Assembly: GCA_948560265.1 (NCBI GenBank)
Contig: CAOXTD010000006.1
Span: 4,520-58,027 of the forward strand
Reading direction: 5' to 3'
Source: an uncultured Clostridia bacterium
GTDB taxonomy: Bacteria; Bacillota; Clostridia; TANB77; CAG-508
DNA length: 53,508 nt
This document shows, piece by piece, positions 27,280 to 34,641 of this stretch; within the stretch, counting starts at the first letter, position 1, and each line of letters starts with the position of its first letter. A program made the position numbers and the translations under genes. The notes beneath the pieces were generated by a model, which saw nothing but the letters and a program-made list of their open reading frames with translations, searched no databases and was not told where the DNA came from.

Positions 27280-27415
27280 TAAATAACCACTCCTTAATTG
27301 GTGAATATATCGCTTCTATTATTGGTTTTAAATTTACTTCTTTATTTGTAACAAAAAAAATTATTAATCCAATTATTATTGATAATATTAGTGCTATTAT
27401 CAATTTTTTCTTCAT
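27269..27415 (-). CDS. Micro-membrane protein upstream of the HTH gene (48 aa)
   Basis: ATG 27415 with GAGGTG 8 bases upstream. The N-terminal half is one transmembrane helix (LIIALILSIIIGLIIFFVT), followed by a short charged/aromatic tail (EAIYSPIKEWLFN). It overlaps the HTH start by 11 bases, so the two are translationally coupled. It sits 23 bp from the tRNA-Phe copy, at the very edge of the prophage. A superinfection-exclusion or signalling role is possible but unproven. Confidence 0.6.
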   Translation of the reverse strand: MKKKLIIALILSIIIGLIIFFVTNKEVNLKPIIEAIYSPIKEWLFNVH

Positions 27416-27437
27416 TAAAAAAACACCTCAAAAAGTT

Positions 27438-27515
27438 TTGGTGCCTCGAACTGGAATCGAACCAGTGACACAGGGATTTTCAGTCCCTTGCTCTACCAAC
27501 TGAGCTATCGAGGCA
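27438..27515 (-). repeat. attR-type direct repeat (78 bp)
   Basis: Perfect copy of 19734-19811. Together the two repeats bound the prophage; recombination between them would restore a compact Val-Asp-Phe tRNA operon. Confidence 0.85.
27439..27514 (-). tRNA. tRNA-Phe (GAA), right copy
   Basis: Same 76-nt sequence as the left copy, with CCA encoded. It is 14 bp downstream of tRNA-Asp and part of the Val-Asp-Phe operon, so it should be transcribed from the promoter at 27768. Confidence 0.96.
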
Positions 27516-27528
27516 AATAATATAAAAA

Positions 27529-27605
27529 TGGCGACCTGGAACGGGCTCGAACCGTCGACCTCTAGCGTGACAGGCTAGCGTTCTAACCAACTGAACTACC
27601 AGGCC
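27529..27605 (-). tRNA. tRNA-Asp (GTC)
   Basis: A 77-nt cloverleaf with encoded CCA. The acceptor GGCCTGG pairs with CCAGGTC, the anticodon loop is CTGTCAC (anticodon GTC) and the T-arm contains GGTTCGAGCC. It is the middle gene of the Val-Asp-Phe operon. Confidence 0.96.
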
Positions 27606-27646
27606 GTAAATAAACTATTTACTGGTATGTACTTTTAAGCAAAAAA

Positions 27647-27676
27647 ATATTTAGTTAAACTAAATATTAGAAATGG
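27647..27676 (+). repeat. 30-bp repeat, right copy (perfect 23-bp palindrome)
   Basis: Lies in the tRNA-Val/tRNA-Asp spacer and reaches the CCA end of tRNA-Val. The core 27646-27668 is a perfect palindrome with 11-bp arms AATATTTAGTT/AACTAAATATT around one base. It matches 19975-20004 at 29 of 30 positions. Confidence 0.75.
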
Positions 27677-27749
27677 TGGGCGCAATAGGGCTCGAACCTA
27701 TGACCTCCTGCTTGTAAGGCAGATGCTCTCCCAGCTGAGCTATGCGCCC
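27674..27749 (-). tRNA. tRNA-Val (TAC)
   Basis: A 76-nt cloverleaf with encoded CCA, acceptor GGGCGCA/TGCGCCC, D-arm GCTCAGCTGGGAGAGC, anticodon loop CTTACAA (anticodon TAC) and T-arm AGGTTCGAGCCCT. First gene of the tRNA operon. Confidence 0.96.
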
Positions 27750-27767
27750 ATTTCCGTTGACTTTCTA

Positions 27768-27796
27768 AGTATACTAAATTTCGAAAAAAATGTCAA
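27768..27796 (-). promoter_or_regulatory. Consensus promoter of the tRNA operon
   Basis: TTGACA (27791-27796), exactly 17 bases, TATACT (27768-27773) on the minus strand, 18 bases before tRNA-Val. Near-perfect sigma-A consensus, typical of stable RNA genes. Confidence 0.88.
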
Positions 27797-27820
27797 GAGA
27801 TTTTTATAAAAAAAATCAAA

Positions 27821-27845
27821 AAGTCTTGCAAAACTTGCAAGACTT
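27821..27845 (-). terminator. Terminator after the S41 protease gene
   Basis: A perfect 9-bp stem AAGTCTTGC/GCAAGACTT with a 7-base loop, followed on the minus strand by TTTTTGATTTTTTT. It begins 5 bases after the gene end and insulates the tRNA promoter. Confidence 0.85.
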
Positions 27846-27850
27846 CTCTT

Positions 27851-29068
27851 TTACTTAGATTTAATAACTTCTATTGCCTTTTGTAGCTGATTATCATCTT
27901 CATCTTTCAAATTTATACTTTCCTTTGCCTTATCAGATAAATCAACTTCTATATCAGGTTTAATTCCAATTTTATTAATACTATTTCGTTTTGGTGTAAA
28001 ATACTCATTAGTTGTAATTTTCAATCCACTTCCATCTGTTAATTGATGTAGTTCTTGAATAACACCCTTTCCATAAGTAGTCATACCTACTAGAGTTGCT
28101 TTCTCGTTATCCTTCAAGGCTCCTGCTAAAATTTCAGAAGCACTAGCAGAATATTCATTAGTTAAAACAACAATTGGCATTTTTATAATAGGATTCTGTT
28201 TTGCTTTAGTAATATCTTCATTATCTTTCTTATCTTTGGTGATAAGTAGTGTAGATCCCTTATCAGTAATCATATCTAGTATATCAATAGCTTCGTCTAC
28301 AATTCCACCACCATTATTACGAATATCAATAATTAATTTATTGATTCCTTTTTCTGTCAATTTTTTATACTTTTCTTTAAATTCATCTGCACATCCGCCG
28401 TCAAAATCAGAAATAGCAATATATCCAATATTATTATCTATTACCTTTGTTGTAATATGACTAATCAACACTTTCTTTCTTGTAATTTCAAATTCCTTTG
28501 TTTCACCATTTCTTAATATCTCTAATTTTACTTTTGTTCCTGCTTCTCCTTTAATTTTATTAGAAGCTTCGTCCATCTTATCTCCAGTATAGCTTTCTCC
28601 ATCTACCTTTGTAATAAGGTCTCCTTGTAAAATTCCTGCTTCTTCTGCTGGCGAATTCTCCATTGGCTTAATAATTTCTATTGCATTTTTTTCTTTGTTT
28701 AAGGTCATATAAATACCTATACCAACATAATTTCCATTAGTTTCTTGCATAATTTCTTTCATTTCTTCTTTAGTATAATATACTGTATATGGATCACCTA
28801 AAGCTGCTACATATCCCTTGATTGCTCCATCAAATAAGTCTTCATCTTTAATTTCTCCCATGTACTTCTTTTCTAATTCACTTCTAAATCTTGCCAAAGT
28901 ATATTCTAAACCTTTTAAGTCTGTACTTGTTTTAGTACTTGCTGATGGCAATCCCTTTGTATTAAGATATTGATAAGTTCCATAAGCAGTCACTAAAGAG
29001 GTAATGATTATTGTAATCATTACCAACATCACTATTTTATAAATTTTCTGTCCGCTATTTCTTTCCAT
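27851..29068 (-). CDS. ctpA: S41 carboxy-terminal processing protease
   Basis: A membrane-anchored serine protease that trims C-termini of envelope proteins. The 405 residues have an N-terminal helix (IVMLVMITIIITSLVTAYG), the CtpA helix and DPYTVYYTKEEM, a PDZ domain (MENSPAEEAGILQGDLITKV) and the catalytic Ser in NEYSASASEILAGAL with the Lys in GMTTYGKGVIQE. It lies downstream of the two M23 proteins and ftsEX, the arrangement in which such proteases often regulate hydrolase activators. Complete. Confidence 0.93.
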   Translation of the reverse strand: MERNSGQKIYKIVMLVMITIIITSLVTAYGTYQYLNTKGLPSASTKTSTDLKGLEYTLARFRSELEKKYMGEIKDEDLFDGAIKGYVAALGDPYTVYYTKEEMKEIMQETNGNYVGIGIYMTLNKEKNAIEIIKPMENSPAEEAGILQGDLITKVDGESYTGDKMDEASNKIKGEAGTKVKLEILRNGETKEFEITRKKVLISHITTKVIDNNIGYIAISDFDGGCADEFKEKYKKLTEKGINKLIIDIRNNGGGIVDEAIDILDMITDKGSTLLITKDKKDNEDITKAKQNPIIKMPIVVLTNEYSASASEILAGALKDNEKATLVGMTTYGKGVIQELHQLTDGSGLKITTNEYFTPKRNSINKIGIKPDIEVDLSDKAKESINLKDEDDNQLQKAIEVIKSK

Positions 29069-29184
29069 TCTCTTCTCTCTCTTTTCTTTCTAGTTTAATT
29101 AATATTATATATTATTATCTTTCTTTTCTATTATTCCTTAAACTTGAATAGTATATATTTTTGCAGTTCGAAAGGTACCAAGTT

Positions 29185-30420
29185 TTAAGTAGACGGCTTT
29201 TTTACAAACTGCAAAGGATCAGTAGTCTTTCCATCTATTCTTACTTCGAAATGGCAGTGTGGCCCTGTTGAGTTTCCTGTTGAGCCAACCTCCATAATTG
29301 GCTCTCCTTGTTTTACTTCTTTTCCTCTTTCTGTTAATATCTTTTGCCCATGACCATAAACTGTTGTAATACCATTTCCATGTTGTACCATAACACAATT
29401 TCCATAGGACCCTAACCAACCTGCATAAACAACTACGCCATCTAATGCTGATACAATTAAAGAGCCTGATGGAGCTGCGATATCTAACCCTAAATGAAAA
29501 TCTGTAACAACATTTGTACCTGCTATCGGATATACTCTTGTCCCATAATTAGAAGTTATCACTGTTCCTGTAGTTGCTACTGGCCATAACATACTACCAC
29601 CTGTATATTGAATTTGAAAATCATCAAAATTTGTAGCAATCTCCTCCAATTTTAATTGTACCCTTATGTATTCTACTTTATATTCATTAATCTTATCATT
29701 CAATTCTTTTTCTTTTTTAGATAGTTGTGTTACATAGTCTTCATGCATTATTTTTGTATTTTTCACAACCATCTCATTTTGTTCTGCTTTTGCCTTCAAG
29801 ACCTTAATCTGAGCAGTTTCATTTTCTAATTTTCTTCTTGTCATATCCATCATGTTTTTTTGCTGTGCTACTTTTTCAATTAGCTCATTATCATATTCTG
29901 CTATTTCTTGCATGTAATAATAACGAGATAACATCTGTGTAAAGCTTTCTGATGATAATAAAGTATCTAAAAAGCTATATTCACCTTCCTCATAAAGAAT
30001 TACTAATCTTTCCCTTAATAATTGGTCTTTTTGATTATATTCTTCTGTAACACTTTCTAACAATTTTGTGTTTTCTTCGACAGAAACTTCCAATTGTTCT
30101 AATTTATTTGCCAATTCTTTATTTTCATTTTCATATTGTGAAATCCTGTCACTTAATTTTTGAATTTCTAGAAGAGAAGTTGACATTTCTCCTTGCACAT
30201 ATTCTAATTTATGATTAGCTTCTTCTATCTTACTATCTAATTCATTCTTTTGTTCATTTAGTTGGTTCATCTCTTCTGTTGAAAGAATATTATTACTAAA
30301 TATTTCATTATTGGATTCGTCATTTTGCACTTGATTTGTATCAGATGCAAACGAAATAACTGAATAACTTACAATTAAAATAATAGCAAGGAGAATACAA
30401 ATTATTCTTTTTCTTAACAT
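29185..30420 (-). CDS. Coiled-coil M23 peptidase, EnvC/PcsB-like (first)
   Basis: A secreted 411-residue protein with a signal peptide or anchor (IICILLAIILIVSYSVISFA), a long coiled coil (about residues 45-265) and a C-terminal LytM/M23 domain. The zinc ligands look intact: FHLGLDIAAP (HxxxD) and GPHCHFEVR (HxH). Proteins of this form are controlled by FtsEX and cleave, or activate cleavage of, septal peptidoglycan. It follows the second M23 gene and ftsEX, and was likely produced by tandem duplication. GGAGGGG precedes the ATG. Confidence 0.9.
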   Translation of the reverse strand: MLRKRIICILLAIILIVSYSVISFASDTNQVQNDESNNEIFSNNILSTEEMNQLNEQKNELDSKIEEANHKLEYVQGEMSTSLLEIQKLSDRISQYENENKELANKLEQLEVSVEENTKLLESVTEEYNQKDQLLRERLVILYEEGEYSFLDTLLSSESFTQMLSRYYYMQEIAEYDNELIEKVAQQKNMMDMTRRKLENETAQIKVLKAKAEQNEMVVKNTKIMHEDYVTQLSKKEKELNDKINEYKVEYIRVQLKLEEIATNFDDFQIQYTGGSMLWPVATTGTVITSNYGTRVYPIAGTNVVTDFHLGLDIAAPSGSLIVSALDGVVVYAGWLGSYGNCVMVQHGNGITTVYGHGQKILTERGKEVKQGEPIMEVGSTGNSTGPHCHFEVRIDGKTTDPLQFVKKPST

Positions 30421-30456
30421 CCGTATTCCCCTCCTTATAATTTTATATTTTATATA

Positions 30457-31608
30457 TTACCAATGCATATATTTTAATGGATCTACTTCACTTCCATAGT
30501 ATGGACTAGTACGTACTTCTAAGTGTAAGTGAGGTCCTGAGCTAATTCCTGTATTACCACTGTATGCAATTAGCTGTCCTCTCTTTACAGTTTGTCCTAC
30601 TTTAACTGAAGATGAGTTTAAATGTTGATATAAAGTATATAAGTTGTCTGCATGTTTTATCATAACATAAACCCCTCTTGCCCCATTATAGCTACTAACC
30701 ATAACATATCCATCACCACAAGCATAGATTGGTGTTCCTGAATATACTCCAATGTCAATTGCTCCATGGTTTGCAGTTGCTCCTGCTACTGGCACATCTC
30801 TATTTCCAAAATAAGATGTTATGTAGTTATAATTTCTAGAAGTGCTAGAAATTGGCCAACTTAAAGTTCCATTAAAGTTTCCTACATATCCTCCTGAATT
30901 TTGAGCTGCTCTTGCAATTTCTTCTTCCATTTTCTTGATTTCATCATTATATTTCTTGATTTGACTTTGTAATTTTTTTTGTTCTGTTGTTAAATTAGCT
31001 GCCTTATTTTGTTTATCAGCTTTTACAATTACTAATTGTTTTTGTTTCATTTCAGCAGTTTTCTTTGCATCTTTTAATTCTACATTTTGTTCTTCTAATT
31101 GTTTTTGCGCTTTTTCTACTTCTATTCTTTGCTTCTCTACTTTTTCCATTTGATTATTATCTGCTTCTGTTAACTCTTGAATTCTCGTAGGCATAGAAAT
31201 ATAATCCCAAATACTTTCAGCTGATAAAAGTACATCTAAAAAGTTTACTTGTCCCTCTTCATAAATAGCAACCAATCTATCTGTTAAAAGTTGTTGCATT
31301 TCTTCAAACTCTTCTTTTAGTTTTTCAATTTCTTTTCCTTTTGTTGCAATTTGCCCCTCTAACTTTTTAATTTTTGTATTTAATTCTTCTAATTCGCTTT
31401 CATATTCACTAATTTTGTCATCTAGATCTGCAATTTCATTTAAAATAGTTTCTTTCTCCGCCTTAATCGCATTTTGTTGCTTGGTAGCTTGATTTACTTT
31501 GTTCTTTGTTGCGTTAACATCACTTTGTGTATAAGCAATAACCATATTGGTAAAACCAACTTGTAATAATGCTAAAACTAATATAATAGATACAAATTTC
31601 TTTTTCAT
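30457..31608 (-). CDS. Coiled-coil M23 peptidase, EnvC/PcsB-like (second)
   Basis: A 383-residue exported protein with a signal peptide ending near VIAYTQ, a Lys/Glu-rich coiled coil (about 27-235) and a C-terminal M23 domain with HGAIDIGVYSG and GPHLHLEVRTSP, so both metal motifs are present. It starts 15 bases after the stop codon of ftsX under the quadruplet reading. With plain triplet reading, the ftsX frame would run 88 bases into this gene, an unlikely overlap. It is the probable partner of FtsEX in septum hydrolysis. Confidence 0.9.
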   Translation of the reverse strand: MKKKFVSIILVLALLQVGFTNMVIAYTQSDVNATKNKVNQATKQQNAIKAEKETILNEIADLDDKISEYESELEELNTKIKKLEGQIATKGKEIEKLKEEFEEMQQLLTDRLVAIYEEGQVNFLDVLLSAESIWDYISMPTRIQELTEADNNQMEKVEKQRIEVEKAQKQLEEQNVELKDAKKTAEMKQKQLVIVKADKQNKAANLTTEQKKLQSQIKKYNDEIKKMEEEIARAAQNSGGYVGNFNGTLSWPISSTSRNYNYITSYFGNRDVPVAGATANHGAIDIGVYSGTPIYACGDGYVMVSSYNGARGVYVMIKHADNLYTLYQHLNSSSVKVGQTVKRGQLIAYSGNTGISSGPHLHLEVRTSPYYGSEVDPLKYMHW

Positions 31609-31623
31609 ACGTAACTCCTTTTT

Positions 31624-32533
31624 TTATACATTTAAGTATTTTTTCATAGAAATGGCACTGCCGAATAGCACCAATTCCAAGACCTAATACTAAGTAAACA
31701 ATTAATAATGGTACAAATATTTCTTGAAGTGTTAATAATGGCATATTCACTCTTATAGCTATTAGTGATTCTTCTATTCTGCCTGCAACTGCCGTATAAC
31801 AAGGACATAATATTGCTAATGATATAAGTACAGAAATTAGCCCAATAATCATACCCTCTACCATAAATGGCCATCTAATAAATCCATTTGTTGCACCTAC
31901 ATATTTCATAATAGATATTTCTTTTCTTCTGGCATGTACTGTTAATTTAATGGTATTCGTTATAATAAAGATAGAAATTAAAATTAAGATTACTAAAATT
32001 ACAATTGAAATAATTTTAATTCCATCTGCTACCTTTACTAATGTTTCCATTGTGTCTGAACGAGCTACCACATTTGCAATAATTTCAGAAGAATTTTCAA
32101 TTTGAATTTGAACTTCATCTGCTTTCTCTAAGTCTGTCAAAGTTACTACAAAAGAAGCTTTAAATGGATTCTCTTTTTCATAGGTAGACATTAAATTCTT
32201 TTTATCTTTAAATAATCTCTTTACTTCTTCTAATGCATCTTCTTTTGACTTAAAAGTTACTGTGTTTACATATGGCATATTTCTAATTTTACTTTCTAAC
32301 TCATTCTGTTGTGCTTCTGTTGCTGTATCATAAATAAATATTGACATTCCTTGCTGTTGTTCAACTGTTTTCGTTAAATGATTTACATTTTCTTCTACTA
32401 TAAAAAATATTCCAAATACAAACATAGTTGCAAACATGATAATCAAAGATGCGATAGTAGATTTTTTATTTTTAAATACGTTTCGAAAACCTTCTCCAAT
32501 TAAATAACCAAATATATTATACCTCACTGTCAT
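31624..32533 (-). CDS. ftsX: Cell-division protein FtsX, read through one CGGC quadruplet
   Basis: FtsX is the membrane subunit of the FtsEX complex, which activates peptidoglycan hydrolases. It has four transmembrane segments and an extracellular loop (residues 45-165). At 31661-31663 an in-frame CGG occurs; triplet reading adds a foreign 46-residue tail overlapping the next gene. Reading CGGC (31660-31663) as residue 291 gives GIGAIG-SAISMKKYLNV and a stop at 31624, the conserved FtsX C-terminus (GS..S..KYL.V) and a normal 302-residue length. I start at ATG 32533, overlapping ftsE by 17 bases with AAAGGTGG upstream. Confidence 0.92.
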
Positions 32534-33203
32534 ACCCACCTTTTTTATCATCTCTTATGATATTACCTTCTTCAATTTGAATAACTCTTTTCTTCATCTT
32601 GTTTACAATATCTTTCGCATGTGTTGCTACTACTACAGTCGTTCCTCTTGCATTAATATCACTTAATAATGTCATAATGTCCCATGCTGTTTCTGGATCT
32701 AAATTTCCAGTAGGTTCATCGGCAATTAGCATAGACGGATTATTTACTAATGCTCTTGCTAACGCTACTCTTTGTTGCTCTCCTCCCGATAATTCATTTG
32801 GATACATTTTAGCCTTGTTACTAAGACCTACTAAAGATAGTACCATAGGTACTTGTCTACGAATATGTTTTGGTGTAGACCTTACAATATACATAGCATA
32901 TGCTACATTATCATAAACTGTCCTATCTGGCAAAAGTCTAAAGTCTTGGAACACTACTCCCATGCTTCTCCTCAAGAACGGAACCCTTTTAGGTTTTAAA
33001 AAAGTAGTATCTTTTCCATTAATAATAATATTACCTGTTGTTGGTTCCTCCTCTTTTAGAATTAGCTTAATCAAAGTAGACTTTCCTGAGCCTGAACTTC
33101 CTACTAGAAAAGCAAAATCACCTTTATCAATTCTAAAATTGGCATTATGTACAGCTTCTGTCCCTGTTCCATATGTTTTGCTAACGTTTCTAAACTCAAT
33201 CAT
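32517..33203 (-). CDS. ftsE: Cell-division ATP-binding protein FtsE
   Basis: The ABC ATPase of FtsEX. The 228 residues contain Walker A GSSGSGKST (35-43), the Q-loop in VVFQDFRLLPDRTVYDNV, signature LSGGEQQRVALARAL, Walker B MLIADEPTGNLD and the H-loop VATHAKDI. EFRNVSKTYGTGTEAVHNAN is a typical FtsE start. Its 3' end overlaps ftsX by 17 bases (translational coupling). No anomalies and no CGG codon. Confidence 0.97.
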   Translation of the reverse strand: MIEFRNVSKTYGTGTEAVHNANFRIDKGDFAFLVGSSGSGKSTLIKLILKEEEPTTGNIIINGKDTTFLKPKRVPFLRRSMGVVFQDFRLLPDRTVYDNVAYAMYIVRSTPKHIRRQVPMVLSLVGLSNKAKMYPNELSGGEQQRVALARALVNNPSMLIADEPTGNLDPETAWDIMTLLSDINARGTTVVVATHAKDIVNKMKKRVIQIEEGNIIRDDKKGGYDSEV

Positions 33204-33306
33204 TGTTAACTCCTTAATATTTATCTTGTAATTGTCTTCATTTTTCTTTCATATCTATTTAATCATAACAATAAAATACATTCTTTGCAATAGTTTTTTA
33301 TGGAAA

Positions 33307-33347
33307 AAACAGAATAATTTTGCTTGTATGCCGCAATTATTCTGTTT
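33307..33347 (-). terminator. Terminator upstream of ftsE
   Basis: A 13-bp perfect stem AAACAGAATAATT/AATTATTCTGTTT with a 15-base loop and Ts on both sides. It ends transcription from the gene at 33395 before the ftsE operon. Confidence 0.8.
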
Positions 33348-33394
33348 TTGTTCTATTTTGTCTATTTTTTAAAATTCACATAAAATTCACAATT

Positions 33395-34576
33395 CTACGG
33401 GATAATCAAATTCACCTTTTTATTTTGATAATCATATTCTAGTTTAATTTTTAACACTTCTGTTAAAAATTCTACATTTCCACCAGAAGGTAACTTATTG
33501 CCATGCACTTTGTTGTCGAAATAATGAACACCATATTTTTTCCCTTGATATCTAAAATCAAATTCCATATTTGCATTATTACTTAACATTTCAAATTGCT
33601 CACAGTTAGAAATAATTTGATTAAATTTAGCTTCATAATACTTTTCTTCCGAATTGTAATCTGCTTTAACGTAAACTGTTTCATAATCCGTTTTGTTTAT
33701 TTCCGCATAATATTTTGCAATCTCTGTACCTTCCTTATCTAGCAATTTCTCTCCATTTACATAAACATCTAGTGTTCTTGGTCTGTCAATTTTTAGTAAA
33801 TCTTCTTCTGGAATAAAATTAACATCTTCTCCTTTGTTTTTCAAATACCAATAATAATTCTGTTTTTCTTGATAAATAATCTCCTCTTCTGCTTTCATTT
33901 CTTTGTAATCATATCCGCCTATATACTCTCCTATTTTTATATGTAGGGGGATCTCAAATGTCCTTATTTTCTTCTTCATAAATTTTCTTAACTCTATTAA
34001 TTGACGTACTCCATCTTCTAGTTGACTATAACTTTCTATCGGTAAATAGGCTTCAAACTCTAAAATTTCTTCCGATTTAAACATATTTATCGTAATGCTT
34101 CTTGGAATTTCTACTATTTCAATTTCCTTAAATATCTCTTCTTCTCCATTTTCTATATAGTATTTTAAAGCTTTTCCTTCATACTCTATATAATAACTTT
34201 CCACTCCTCCTGCAATAGTTTTGACAGATTTGAATTCTACAATTGGCTCTCTTTCTGTTTTAAATAGAATAACCCCATTTCCTTTTTTCGTAGAATTATC
34301 TTCCACAATTTCTATTCTTTGTCTGTAATTTTTCTCAATTGTAGTAATATACCCTTCTTTATCCATAGTAAAAACTATAGATGCTTTATCCACTACCATA
34401 GCTACAATTGGAATTATCATAATAATTGCTACAATTGTTCCTATAATAATAAACGTCTTTACACTAATTTTAATGGCTTTAAATGTCCCATCTATTCCTT
34501 TTACTTTTGGCAAATTATCATGTGCATTCGTAAAATCTTTCATAAACTCATGCATTTTCTCTTCTTCGTCTTTCAT
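33395..34576 (-). CDS. Membrane-anchored protein of unknown function (393 aa)
   Basis: A short cytoplasmic N-terminus (KMHEFMKDFTNAHDN), one transmembrane helix (about 35-62, VKTFIIIGTIVAIIMIIPIV) and a large extracytoplasmic Glu/Lys/Tyr-rich domain. In the latter, EEIFKEIEIVEIPRSITINM and DRPRTLDVYVNGEKLLDKEG suggest beta structure. I do not recognise a family. It lies between the ftsEX operon and the transketolase genes with a terminator after it, so it may be monocistronic. The topology resembles Bacillota single-pass anchor proteins. Confidence 0.6.
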   Translation of the reverse strand: MKDEEEKMHEFMKDFTNAHDNLPKVKGIDGTFKAIKISVKTFIIIGTIVAIIMIIPIVAMVVDKASIVFTMDKEGYITTIEKNYRQRIEIVEDNSTKKGNGVILFKTEREPIVEFKSVKTIAGGVESYYIEYEGKALKYYIENGEEEIFKEIEIVEIPRSITINMFKSEEILEFEAYLPIESYSQLEDGVRQLIELRKFMKKKIRTFEIPLHIKIGEYIGGYDYKEMKAEEEIIYQEKQNYYWYLKNKGEDVNFIPEEDLLKIDRPRTLDVYVNGEKLLDKEGTEIAKYYAEINKTDYETVYVKADYNSEEKYYEAKFNQIISNCEQFEMLSNNANMEFDFRYQGKKYGVHYFDNKVHGNKLPSGGNVEFLTEVLKIKLEYDYQNKKVNLIIP

Positions 34577-34641
34577 TTGTTACTCCCCATACAAAAATCA
34601 AGTGTTCCAATCTTACATATATTCAAGCATATAAGTTATCT

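Larger units (their letters stand above)
19734..27515 (+). mobile_element. Inovirus-like (filamentous phage) prophage in tRNA-Phe
   Basis: A plus-strand island of about 7.7 kb in an otherwise minus-strand region, flanked by a 78-bp perfect direct repeat (19734-19811 and 27438-27515) that contains the whole tRNA-Phe gene. Gene order is that of a filamentous phage: SSB-like, major coat, unknown, Zot, small membrane proteins, adsorption-type protein, small membrane protein, origin region, gene-II-like Rep and tyrosine integrase, plus a minus-strand HTH module. Ten in-frame CGG sites fall in five of these genes, and each restores its gene when CGGN is read as one residue. So the element looks intact under that reading rather than degraded. 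Confidence 0.88.

Noticed and set aside
31520..31623. FtsX extending into the M23 gene
   Set aside because: The triplet-read tail is unlike FtsX and overlaps the next signal peptide by 88 bases; the CGGC reading ends the protein properly.
21105..31663. Programmed +1 slippage by P-site tRNA re-pairing
   Set aside because: The preceding codons are of at least ten kinds and mostly cannot re-pair in the +1 frame, and there is no shared stimulator or downstream structure.
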